A program made the translations under genes and the position numbers. Below, piece after piece: positions 1-8,073 of a stretch of 64,000 nucleotides of DNA. The DNA is from an uncultured Clostridia bacterium (lineage in GTDB: Bacteria; Bacillota; Clostridia; Christensenellales; UBA1242). The notes beneath the pieces are model-generated. The model did not search any database. It was not told the DNA's origin and was given only the letters and a program-made list of their open reading frames with translations. The stretch is taken from positions 62,001-126,000 of the forward strand of contig CAKVID010000001.1 in assembly GCA_934754355.1 (NCBI GenBank), written 5' to 3'. Position 1 is the first letter of the stretch. Every line of letters begins with the position of its first letter.

Positions 1-1602
1 TATCGAGACGCAAACCCGAATGGGCCAATGGGGTACATTCAAGAAATCGTTGACGAATCGGATAGAAATGGAACAAGAGCAGTTATAAAACTAAAGAAAG
101 ACGCCAAGATAAATTCTATACTAAATATCTTATATAAGTACTGTGATGTCCAAATAACTTTTGGTGCAAATATAGTAGCAATTGCTGATGGCAAACCAAG
201 ACAATTAAGTTTAATTCAAATTCTTGATTATTATGTAAAATATCAACAACAAGTAATCCTTAATAGAACTAAGTATGATTTGGAAGAAGCACTTAAGAAA
301 GAACACATTTTGGAAGGTTTACTAATAGCAATTAGAAATATTGATGAAGTTGTTAGAATAATTAAGAATAGCAAAAGTGTTACTGATGCAAAAATAACCC
401 TTATTAAAACTTTTGATTTATCAGAAATTCAAGCACAAGCAATACTTGATATGAGGCTTGCTAGACTTACAAATCTAGAAGTTAATAAATTAATTACTGA
501 CTTAAATAGACTAAGAGACTTAATCAAGAGATATACTGCTATTGTTAAAAGTCCAATTTTACAAATGAAAGTTGTAAAATCTGAACTTCAAGAAATTGTT
601 AAACAATATGCAAAACCTAGAAAAACTAAATTCTTGAGCGCAGATGAACATTTTGAAGATAGTGCATCTGTAATTGATGATAGTGAAGAGAGTGAGGATA
701 TTCAAACATTCCATTTCATTGCTACTCCAGAAAATACATTAAAATTAGTTAATCTAAAAAGTTATAATCTAGTTACAAAAGATTTAAGTAGTAATCCAAG
801 TCTAAGCGAAATCCCTTCAATTAGTTTTAAAGTAGATAATAATAAAGATTTATATATTTTTACTAATGTAGGTAATTGCATTAAAATGCCAGTTAAGAGT
901 ATTCCTGAATGTAGATTTAGAGATAAGGGAGTATCTTTATTTAGTTTGGTAAAAAATGTTGACCAGGCAGAAAATATTGTAGCAGTATTAGAATTAGATA
1001 ATTCTTTGAAAGAGAATAATTTAATTTTTGTAACTAAAAACGGAATGGTTAAAATATCCAAAGTTACAGATTACTTTGTGGCAAAACAAGTATATGGTGC
1101 TATTAAACTAGCCAAAAATGATGAACTTATATCGGTAGATATTCATTATCCAAATAAAAAGTTATGTATGTTTACATCTAATGGAAGCGGTGTAAAGATA
1201 AATACAGAGGATATATCTATTACTGGAAGAATGAGTTCTGGTATTAAGGGAATGGCTGTAGATAAATTAGATGGTGTTGTAGGTGCTATGCAAACAGCTC
1301 CAAGTGACGCTATATCCATATTTGTTTCTGATGGTAGTGGCAAGATAATGAAACAGGCAGAAGTAGTAGATAGTGCTAGAAATAGAAAAGGTGTAGGTTA
1401 TATTAATTCTAAATCTAAAAATGCTAAATTAATTAAAGCCTATAAACTAAGTGTAAAGACTAATTATGTAATAAACACCGAGAAAGACAAATTGCAATTC
1501 GTTCTTCCTAATGTTTTGCCGTTGGATACAAGATTGGGTAGCGGTAAGATTATTTGCAAAGACAAAATCAAGAACACATATTTGTTTGTTGAAAATAAAT
1601 AA
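1..1602 (+). CDS. Type IIA DNA topoisomerase subunit A (GyrA/ParC), 5'-truncated by window edge
   Basis: The frame is open from base 1, so the start lies outside the window and about 533 C-terminal residues are visible of a usual 800-850. The first part is the end of the breakage-reunion domain and its coiled-coil tower, with the family stretch AHILEGLL-like (EHILEGLLIAIRNIDEV) and SEIQAQAILDMRLARLT. The remainder is the C-terminal beta-pinwheel, with blade signatures such as RDKGVSLFSLV, GIKGMAVDKLDG and RKGVGYINSK. I see no canonical GyrA box (QRRGGKG), so GyrA and ParC cannot be separated from this fragment. The enzyme passes DNA duplexes through each other using ATP, with the B subunit. 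A hairpin terminator follows directly. Confidence 0.9.
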   Translation, partial: YRDANPNGPMGYIQEIVDESDRNGTRAVIKLKKDAKINSILNILYKYCDVQITFGANIVAIADGKPRQLSLIQILDYYVKYQQQVILNRTKYDLEEALKKEHILEGLLIAIRNIDEVVRIIKNSKSVTDAKITLIKTFDLSEIQAQAILDMRLARLTNLEVNKLITDLNRLRDLIKRYTAIVKSPILQMKVVKSELQEIVKQYAKPRKTKFLSADEHFEDSASVIDDSEESEDIQTFHFIATPENTLKLVNLKSYNLVTKDLSSNPSLSEIPSISFKVDNNKDLYIFTNVGNCIKMPVKSIPECRFRDKGVSLFSLVKNVDQAENIVAVLELDNSLKENNLIFVTKNGMVKISKVTDYFVAKQVYGAIKLAKNDELISVDIHYPNKKLCMFTSNGSGVKINTEDISITGRMSSGIKGMAVDKLDGVVGAMQTAPSDAISIFVSDGSGKIMKQAEVVDSARNRKGVGYINSKSKNAKLIKAYKLSVKTNYVINTEKDKLQFVLPNVLPLDTRLGSGKIICKDKIKNTYLFVENK

Positions 1603-1613
1603 GAAATAAAAAA

Positions 1614-1644
1614 GGTAGAGAATATTAAACTCTATCTTTTTTTT
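1614..1644 (+). terminator. Rho-independent terminator after topoisomerase A subunit
   Basis: Arms ggtagag and ctctatc (one G-U pair) enclose a 9-base loop and are followed by eight T. It ends the topoisomerase transcript. Confidence 0.85.
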
Positions 1645-1790
1645 GTTCTACTTTCTTGAAAATATTAATATAAATATTAATGAAATTGCAATTAACAAAA
1701 ATTAGACAATATTAGATTAAATCTAACAAAAGTTATCTCTTATATTGTTATTACAATTTTTAAATAGATTATATAATTAAGGAGTACCAA

Positions 1791-2555
1791 ATGAAGTTTG
1801 TGGTAATAAAGAAAAAATCATTTTGGATATGTGTTGTAATTCTCATTACAATGATACTACTCTCCATCAATATTCAAGGAGGAGCATCGGCAAGCGTATT
1901 TTTTGGCTCTGCTCCTAGACTTGTTCCAATTTATTCGGTAGATACCGAAGAGAAAAAAGTGGCAATGACATTTGATACTGCTTGGGGTGCAGACAAAACA
2001 GAAGGCATACTTAAAATATTGAAAGAGTACGATGTAAATGCAACATTTTTTATGGTTGGATTTTGGGTAGAAAAATATCCGGAATTGGTAAAATCAATTG
2101 ATGAACAGGGTATAGAAATTGGAACTCATAGCAATACTCACCCAGATTTTGCAACTCTAAATCAAAGTCAAATGGAACTAGAATTGACTACTAGCATAAA
2201 TAGTATCAAAGCAATAACAGGTAAAGAAGTAAAATTATTTAGAGCGCCATATGGCTCTTACAATAATACCATGCTTAATCTTTGTGACAAAATGGGGCTC
2301 AAAACAATTCAGTGGGATTGTGATACTCTAGATTGGAAAGGTCTTAGTGGTGTTCAGATTTGTGAAAGAGTTATGAGCAGGGTCAAGAATGGAAGCATAA
2401 TACTAAATCACAATAATGCGGATAATGTACTTACTTCTCTTCCACTAATGCTAGAACGATTAAAAAATGCTGGTTACAAAGTTGTATCTGTTGGAGAATT
2501 GATTTATCAAAGCGATTATTATATAGACAATTTGGGTATACAAAGAAAAAATTAA
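1791..2555 (+). CDS. Polysaccharide deacetylase (NodB domain), PdaB-like
   Basis: A 254-residue protein with an N-terminal hydrophobic anchor/signal (residues about 10-30) and a NodB homology domain (about 55-240). Visible catalytic motifs are MTFDTAWG (motif 1, general-base Asp), GTHSNTH (motif 2, metal-binding His pair), FRAPYGSY (motif 3), DTLDW (motif 4) and IILNHN (motif 5). The TFD-x-x-WG form of motif 1 resembles the sporulation deacetylase PdaB of Bacillus, and the organism also carries sigK and spoVM, so a role in spore cortex or envelope glycan modification is inferred. The ATG has a good SD (aaggag, 6 nt spacing). The OB-fold gene follows 20 bases downstream, probably in the same transcript. 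It could also be a vegetative peptidoglycan or chitin-type deacetylase. Confidence 0.85.
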   Translation: MKFVVIKKKSFWICVVILITMILLSINIQGGASASVFFGSAPRLVPIYSVDTEEKKVAMTFDTAWGADKTEGILKILKEYDVNATFFMVGFWVEKYPELVKSIDEQGIEIGTHSNTHPDFATLNQSQMELELTTSINSIKAITGKEVKLFRAPYGSYNNTMLNLCDKMGLKTIQWDCDTLDWKGLSGVQICERVMSRVKNGSIILNHNNADNVLTSLPLMLERLKNAGYKVVSVGELIYQSDYYIDNLGIQRKN

Positions 2556-2575
2556 AAAAGTCAAAGGAGAATGAT

Positions 2576-3253
2576 ATGGATTTTAATCTAATGAAAAACA
2601 ACAAAGTTTTTATATCAGGAGAGGTAATTAGTGAGCCAAAATTTAGTCATGAGGTGTATGGAGAGAATTTCTTTGAATTTGATTTGAAAGTATCTAGACT
2701 ATCAGAATCGTATGATATCATACCAGTAACAGTAAGTGAAAAATTGCTAGTAGATAGTAACATAAAAATTGGTACAAAGATATGTGGAAATGGACAATTT
2801 AGAAGCTATAATAAAATAGATGAAGGCAAAAGTAAATTGATGCTAACAGTTTTCTTAAGAGAGATTTTGCCATATACACCAAGTGAAAATCCTAATTACA
2901 TAGAAATTGTGGGATATGTTTGCAAAGAACCAGTATTTCGTACTACTCCTTTCAAAAGAGAGATTTCAGATGTTCTTCTTGCTGTTAATAGAAGTTATAA
3001 TAAGAGTGATTATTTGCCATGTATAGCATGGGGCAGAAATGCTAGATTTGTTAAAAATTTCAATGTTGGAGATAAGGTTTCTGTAACGGGGAGAATTCAA
3101 AGCAGAGATTATCAGAAGAAGATTAATGATGAATTGATAACCAAAACTGCTTACGAAGTAAGTCTTAATAGAATTGAACTTGTAAAAGAAGACAGTAATG
3201 TAGATATGATTGAAACTTCTGCAGGACAATTAGAAAATTATTATGTAAGATAA
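2576..3253 (+). CDS. Tandem OB-fold, SSB-like DNA-binding protein
   Basis: A 225-residue protein that reads as two successive single-strand-binding (OB) domains. Domain 1 (about 8-95) starts NKVFISGEVISEPKFSHE and contains FFEFDLKVSRLS; domain 2 (about 105-205) starts NYIEIVGYVCKEPVFRTTP and contains the SSB-like ILLAVNRSYNKSDYLPCIAWGRNA pattern (here DVLLAVNRSYN then YLPCIAWGR). It lacks the acidic DDDIPF-type C-terminal tip that recruits partners in replicative SSB, so it is probably an accessory single-strand binding protein rather than the main Ssb. SD aaaggag lies 6 bases before ATG. It follows the deacetylase closely. Confidence 0.7.
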   Translation: MDFNLMKNNKVFISGEVISEPKFSHEVYGENFFEFDLKVSRLSESYDIIPVTVSEKLLVDSNIKIGTKICGNGQFRSYNKIDEGKSKLMLTVFLREILPYTPSENPNYIEIVGYVCKEPVFRTTPFKREISDVLLAVNRSYNKSDYLPCIAWGRNARFVKNFNVGDKVSVTGRIQSRDYQKKINDELITKTAYEVSLNRIELVKEDSNVDMIETSAGQLENYYVR

Positions 3254-3313
3254 TTGTTATTTTCTTTATTTTGTGTTAATCTAAAAATAGAATTAATTTT
3301 TTTGGAGATAGAA

Positions 3314-3799
3314 ATGCAAGACGAAGAAAGATATGCAAGAAAAAGTCAATACAAACTATTGCTTATTTTGCTTACAGTAGTTTTTCTAATTATTGCTGGA
3401 TATACAATTTTTTGGGAAGTGAGATATTTGATAAAATATAATCACTTTCAAGGAGTAGAAGCAGAAGTAATTGAACATGAGATAGACGGAGACAATACTT
3501 ATGATGTTATTACTTATAGTGTTGATGGCGTTGAATATAAGACAACAACCAAGTATCAAACAAAGAATGAAATAGGTGATAAAATCATTGTGTATTATGA
3601 TACTAATAGTCCTATCGGAGTTATCTACTCACTAGATTATAGAAGATATGTATTGCCAATAATTTCTATATTGGTTGGAGGGGTATATCTATATTTCTTA
3701 ATTTTGTATAAGAAATCTTATCCTAAGACTAAAGAAAGAAAAACTAGAAAGGAAGTAACTCCAGTTGAAATGTTACTAGGTAAAAATAAAAGTGAATAG
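3314..3799 (+). CDS. Small membrane protein, DUF3592-like
   Basis: A 161-residue protein (start ATG 3314, preceded by ggag; an in-frame TTG at 3254 has no SD and is disfavoured). There is a transmembrane segment near residues 16-37 (LLLILLTVVFLIIAGYTIFW), an extracytoplasmic beta-rich stretch (EVIEHEIDGDNTYDVITYSVDGVEYKT split by strands, then GDKIIVYYDTNSP), and a second segment near residues 113-135. The central pattern V-x-Y-x-V-x-G-x-x-Y ... GDKIxVYYDxxNP is that of DUF3592-type proteins of unknown function. It ends at a terminator shared with the convergent gene. Confidence 0.6.
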   Translation: MQDEERYARKSQYKLLLILLTVVFLIIAGYTIFWEVRYLIKYNHFQGVEAEVIEHEIDGDNTYDVITYSVDGVEYKTTTKYQTKNEIGDKIIVYYDTNSPIGVIYSLDYRRYVLPIISILVGGVYLYFLILYKKSYPKTKERKTRKEVTPVEMLLGKNKSE

Positions 3800-3818
3800 T
3801 ACTATGCAAAGTACAAAA

Positions 3819-3853
3819 AAAGAACTTATATGGGAATATAAGTTCTTTTTTTA
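3819..3853. terminator. Bidirectional terminator between convergent genes
   Basis: Arms agaacttata and tataagttct form a 10-bp stem with A-rich left and T-rich right flanks, so it can stop transcription from both the 3314-3799 gene and the convergent 3856-6423 gene. Confidence 0.85.
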
Positions 3854-3855
3854 GT

Positions 3856-6423
3856 TTATTTATTTTTCTTCTTAATTACAATATAAGATACAATTATAAG
3901 TGCAAGTAGTAGAAGTGTAACAATAATTACTATAATTAATATTACTTTGGAATTATCTAATTTGTCCATCTTGATGTCTTCGGTAAGGACATATCCACTA
4001 AGAGTATTCAAATTGCTATCTTTTATTATAACTCTAGTGTATTTTTCTTTTTTATCGTACTTTTCAACATAAATTCTATCACTTTCTTTAAGTGTTTTTA
4101 ATTTGGTATTTAAGTCTTCGCTATAAAGGTAAGTATTTTCTTTGCCAATTAAATGTATACTTGCATTTTCGGTATTTAAGTTTTTGATAGTTTTGTTATC
4201 TGATAGAACTACATCGGCATTAAATATAAAACCAATATCATCTCCAGATTGATACAAATAGAAAGTTCTTCCGTCTAGACTAATTGGGTATTCATACATT
4301 AGAGTAAGATTGTAATTGATAGGTAGGGTAGAAGTTATAATTCTCTCGCCATTATAAGTAAGCAAAGTTGGGTATTTGTATATAGCAATTACTTGATTGG
4401 TTGTAATAACATTAATTGGTTTGTAAGTATAATCAACTTTTGTAGTTGTATTTTTCTTGATAAATCCACATTGTAAGTGATTATTATAGTTAAATAATAC
4501 TCTATAATAACTAGCATATTCATCAATTGCTACACACTTCTTGATACTATTATCTGTATTATAAATATTGCCTAGTTCGTAAGGGTAATCGTAAATTAGT
4601 CCATTAGAGATGCTAAGAGGTATAAGGGTTGATGATGTATTAAGAGAATTATTCTCTGAAATATCTGATAGTTCAAAAGGAGTAATAGCTGTATTTAATT
4701 GGAATGAAGTTAGGCAACTTCTACTATTGCAAAAAGCAATCATTCTTCTAGCAATAATATCATAACAGAATTTGGAATAATCACTCTTGTCAAAATTAAT
4801 GCTCGATAATTTATTTAAAGAGTTATTTTCTATTGCTAAAGTAATTATTTCGGAATTAGTAATAGCATAAATATTGCTCGCATCTACGGTTATTTCTGAT
4901 AAATTAGGAATTGTTATTGAACTAATAACTGTTCCATCGGTAGTAATAACGAATATTTGGTTATCTGATTTGATTACTAAATAGTTGAGTTTACGCAAAT
5001 AATCAATTTCACTTGAGTTATTTAGTATTATGCTACTAAGATTGATATTTTCTAATTTATTTATTGTATTCTCATAATAATATAGAATGTTATTATTGGT
5101 GCTATCTAGAATAAAAATAGTATCGCCGTTAATAGATTGCATACTAGAAATATATCCTAAATCTGCATTATTAAATTTTGTTATTGTTTGTGATAGGGTA
5201 TAAATTAAATTATTAAATTCATATTTCAATATCTGGTTTTTGCCATCGGCAATAACAGAGACATAAATATTCTGATTACTATCAATAGTTATGCTGTGTG
5301 GAGCGGTGGTTGTAGATGGAATTGTAACGAAATAAGACTTATTATCCCTTAAGATGTGTAGTCTATTATTATCCGTATCGCTTATTAGATAAGTATCTCC
5401 CTGAATATAAATATTGCTGGCATTATTAAATCTGCCATAATCAAAACTATTACTTCCAATAATAATACCATCTGAATTAAGAGTAAAAGTATCATTGTCT
5501 TGACCTATTGATACAGACTGAATAGTCTTATACTCTGTATCTGCAATATACAATTTATTATTATAAAATTGTATTTCGCTTACTTCAAAAATGGGAAAAG
5601 AACTAGTGCTTAAATCTCCTGTATTAGAGATATTTATATTTGCAAGAGGTTCGTTTTCGCTAGAAAGTAGGTAGAGTATTTCATTAGTAAATGTTGAAAT
5701 ATACTCGGTATTTTCGTAAATAAAAGTATCTATAACTCTTGCATTTGCTTGGAAAGTATCGAGAATTTGAATATTATTTGTGGTTGATGTTAGAGAAATT
5801 TTGCATAGACCTGTTGTATATTTCTCTCCGGCAGGTAATTTCTTGTAAACGATGTAAGCACATCTACTATTTATTGCCATCATAAAAGCATTATCAAAAT
5901 TTATAATTGATGGGGTTATAGTTTGAATAGGGTTATTTGTTATTGAATTCAAAGACAAATCATATCTGAAGAGTTTGAAAGTCGTTCTATCTATTGTTGC
6001 AATGTAAATATAATTATTATCAGTGTAAATATCTATAGCTTTGATATTTTCAAGAGAGATTTCATTAATAGTGGTGGCTTTATTTGTATCAAAATCTTTG
6101 AAAGCCTTAATTCTGATACTATCTGCTACAATTAAAGTATTATTAGTTAATTTAATCTTTGAAATGCCATTAAATCCAGAAAAAGATAGATATTCTCTGC
6201 TATCTTTCTTAAATAGTGTTACGCTTGAATTATCTAAAGTATACGCTATATATTCGTCATTAATATCGAAATAAGAAATATTTGTTAAATCAATATAATC
6301 TACGATATTTTCAGGATAAATTGTATCAATAGATATTTGCTCGGCATAAACTTGACCATAAGAAAAAAATGTAAGCATTATGCTTAGACAAACTAGAAAT
6401 AAGCCTAAAGTTACTTTCTTCAT
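3856..6423 (-). CDS. Secreted beta-propeller/SH3-like protein with C-terminal membrane anchor
   Basis: An 855-residue protein I cannot assign to a named family. Residues 1-28 form a signal peptide ending in a QVYAEQ-type cleavage site. The next ~550 residues repeat a motif of the NHL/YVTN propeller kind (short strands with NNxLYIADTEY, GDTYLISDTDNNRLHIL, QNIYVSVIADGKNQILKY, GDTIFILDSTNNNILYYY). Residues ~640-810 hold SH3b-like segments (YYRVLFNYNNHLQCGFIKK; YVEKYDKKEKYTRVII then LSGYVLTEDI). A membrane helix (about 828-850) and a short KKKNK tail end the protein, giving a topology outside the cell anchored by the C-terminus. SD ggag lies 11 bases upstream and a consensus promoter precedes it. 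The smaller 7267-7989 protein has the same signal/SH3/anchor plan. Confidence 0.65.
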   Translation of the reverse strand: MKKVTLGLFLVCLSIMLTFFSYGQVYAEQISIDTIYPENIVDYIDLTNISYFDINDEYIAYTLDNSSVTLFKKDSREYLSFSGFNGISKIKLTNNTLIVADSIRIKAFKDFDTNKATTINEISLENIKAIDIYTDNNYIYIATIDRTTFKLFRYDLSLNSITNNPIQTITPSIINFDNAFMMAINSRCAYIVYKKLPAGEKYTTGLCKISLTSTTNNIQILDTFQANARVIDTFIYENTEYISTFTNEILYLLSSENEPLANINISNTGDLSTSSFPIFEVSEIQFYNNKLYIADTEYKTIQSVSIGQDNDTFTLNSDGIIIGSNSFDYGRFNNASNIYIQGDTYLISDTDNNRLHILRDNKSYFVTIPSTTTAPHSITIDSNQNIYVSVIADGKNQILKYEFNNLIYTLSQTITKFNNADLGYISSMQSINGDTIFILDSTNNNILYYYENTINKLENINLSSIILNNSSEIDYLRKLNYLVIKSDNQIFVITTDGTVISSITIPNLSEITVDASNIYAITNSEIITLAIENNSLNKLSSINFDKSDYSKFCYDIIARRMIAFCNSRSCLTSFQLNTAITPFELSDISENNSLNTSSTLIPLSISNGLIYDYPYELGNIYNTDNSIKKCVAIDEYASYYRVLFNYNNHLQCGFIKKNTTTKVDYTYKPINVITTNQVIAIYKYPTLLTYNGERIITSTLPINYNLTLMYEYPISLDGRTFYLYQSGDDIGFIFNADVVLSDNKTIKNLNTENASIHLIGKENTYLYSEDLNTKLKTLKESDRIYVEKYDKKEKYTRVIIKDSNLNTLSGYVLTEDIKMDKLDNSKVILIIVIIVTLLLLALIIVSYIVIKKKNK

Positions 6424-6447
6424 ATGTCATAAATCTCCATTACATCA

Positions 6448-6476
6448 ATTTTAGCATAGACACATGTTTTTGACAA
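6448..6476 (-). promoter_or_regulatory. Sigma-A type promoter for the 3856-6423 gene
   Basis: Reading the minus strand, TTGTCA, a 17-base spacer, then TAAAAT, about 25 bases before the start codon. Confidence 0.7.
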
Positions 6477-6653
6477 TAAAATTAATACTTTATTTTGTTG
6501 TTTTATGTATGAGTTATGTAAAATCAAGCAAATTTGATAAAAAAATTTAAAAAAATTTTATCTTTAATTAATTACTTATAGTAATTAAAAATTGTATTTT
6601 TGTAAAAAGTTTGTACAATTTGAATAAAAATAACAAAAATTTGACATAAAGTT

Positions 6654-6683
6654 TTGACTTTCGACTTTTTTATGCTTTATACT
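6654..6683 (+). promoter_or_regulatory. Sigma-A type promoter for the phage-like regulator
   Basis: TTGACT, an 18-base spacer, TATACT, ending 33 bases before the ATG of the regulator. An overlapping TTGACA at 6641 is less well spaced. Confidence 0.75.
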
Positions 6684-6715
6684 ATAGAAAATCAAATTTG
6701 GTTTTGGAGGGTAGA

Positions 6716-7270
6716 ATGAAATATTGGAGTAAATCAGCATTATTAATCTACAAGTATTTGGAAAAGATGACAAACACAGTAGATAAACTTATTATGGATA
6801 TTGGAAAACATAGTAATAGTCATATAATGCAAAAAAATCAGACCACATATGGTCAAGCAAGCAAAATAATAGAGTATTTAGACAGAAAGAGAAAGATGAT
6901 AAATCTTAAAGTCGCAGTTGAAGAGTCATTAGCCAAATTAAATAGGACAGATAGAAGAATACTAGCCCTAGTATTCATAGATGGTGTAAAAAGTGATATG
7001 GTTGCACAATTTTTGGGAGTGAGTTTGAGAACTTTCTTCCGTAAGAAAATTGAAGCACTTGCAAACTTTAATACCCAGATGATAGCAAACGGATTTGATT
7101 TGAACTTTTTTAATAATGAATATGTGTGTGAGAAATGGATATTGGCAGTATATAATGAATGCCTATCCAAATCACTAACAGAAGACGAGAATATTAACTT
7201 TGTAGTTGTTAAAAGACTTATGAATGAGATATCTCAAGTAAAGATTAATAGTAATTGTTATGGTTGTTAG
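6716..7270 (+). CDS. Sigma-70 region 4/ArpU-like transcriptional regulator
   Basis: A 184-residue protein starting at ATG 6716 (SD ggagg five bases upstream; the earlier TTG at 6698 lies before the SD). A helix-turn-helix occupies residues ~75-120: LNRTDRRILALVFIDG, then SDMVAQFLGVSLRTFFRKKIEAL. The ending resembles the recognition helix and YyRxKxEAL-type tail of phage late regulators of the ArpU/RinA class, which normally lie just ahead of the terminase genes, as here (terminase at 8074, one convergent gene between). Its likely role is to activate the cassette downstream; this is inferred from fold and position. The last four bases overlap the end of the convergent gene. Confidence 0.6.
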   Translation: MKYWSKSALLIYKYLEKMTNTVDKLIMDIGKHSNSHIMQKNQTTYGQASKIIEYLDRKRKMINLKVAVEESLAKLNRTDRRILALVFIDGVKSDMVAQFLGVSLRTFFRKKIEALANFNTQMIANGFDLNFFNNEYVCEKWILAVYNECLSKSLTEDENINFVVVKRLMNEISQVKINSNCYGC

Positions 7271-7989
7271 TATTTGTCTATAACCTTTACTTGTTTTTGT
7301 TTCTTAATATGTTTCTTAAATTTCTTTGGTGCATACAGAATTAGTATTATTACAAGTAGTGGAATTGACATGATGATGATAAGCAATAGGCTGGGAGTAT
7401 TAGTAATAGGATTTTGAATAGTAGATATTGAATTATTCAGATATGTGAATTTTTCGGGGTTTTCGTATATTGGAGTAATTGAACTTATATATCTATTGTA
7501 TACATATCCTAATTCTCCTAAGTATCTGACAAGATACCAGGTAGTCCCTCCAAAGTCTATTGCTTCATCTGCAAAAACTCTACCAATAAATTCAAGATTT
7601 GTTTCTCCTGCCTTAATGGTGCAGACAACATTGCTTACTTGAGATTTGGTAGTTGGTGTGCTTCTTAGATTGCAGTCACTTCCAATTTTAATTTTGATAT
7701 TAGTAGGATATGGTGTAGAAGGTGTAGATGTAATTTCCTTTACATCATTCTTTTTGATGTATCCACTAATATTATTGTAATTAACTTTATACATATGATT
7801 AGTTTCGTTTAAGATTTGAACGAAATAACTTTTTTCTGCAATGCAAATAGTACTTGAATTTTCGTAACTAGATGAGTATATGTTGGTTGAATTTTCTATG
7901 CGAGCATATCTAACATCGGCATATACTTTATCATTTTTGAAATTAAATATTGAACAAAAAAGTAAAATTATAAATACTAAAAATTTCAT
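7267..7989 (-). CDS. Secreted SH3-domain protein with C-terminal membrane anchor
   Basis: A 240-residue protein with an N-terminal signal peptide (residues 1-24, KVYADVR cleavage region), two bacterial SH3-like units (about 27-82, with YKVNYNNISGYIKKNDV, and about 98-168, with CNLRSTPTTKSQVSNV and TTWYLVRYLGELGYVYNRYI), a transmembrane helix (about 199-220, LLLIIIMSIPLLVIILILY) and a basic cytoplasmic tail. SH3b domains commonly bind cell-wall peptides; the function here is unknown. The plan copies that of the larger 3856-6423 protein. It lies on the minus strand between the regulator and TerL. A weak SD (aggtaa) precedes the ATG and I see no clear promoter. Confidence 0.65.
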   Translation of the reverse strand: MKFLVFIILLFCSIFNFKNDKVYADVRYARIENSTNIYSSSYENSSTICIAEKSYFVQILNETNHMYKVNYNNISGYIKKNDVKEITSTPSTPYPTNIKIKIGSDCNLRSTPTTKSQVSNVVCTIKAGETNLEFIGRVFADEAIDFGGTTWYLVRYLGELGYVYNRYISSITPIYENPEKFTYLNNSISTIQNPITNTPSLLLIIIMSIPLLVIILILYAPKKFKKHIKKQKQVKVIDKY

Positions 7990-8073
7990 ACTTTTATATT
8001 ACCTAAAATAGTTGTAAAAATATAGTTTTGGAAGGAGGGAATATTGTAAAGAATTACACGAAATTGACTTATT

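Noticed and set aside
3254..3313. N-terminal extension of the DUF3592-like gene from TTG 3254
   Set aside because: No SD before TTG; ATG 3314 has ggag at good spacing and starts the natural protein.
6585..6773. Minus-strand frame over the regulator promoter
   Set aside because: It runs across the TTGACT/TATACT promoter and the SD of the plus-strand regulator; no SD of its own.
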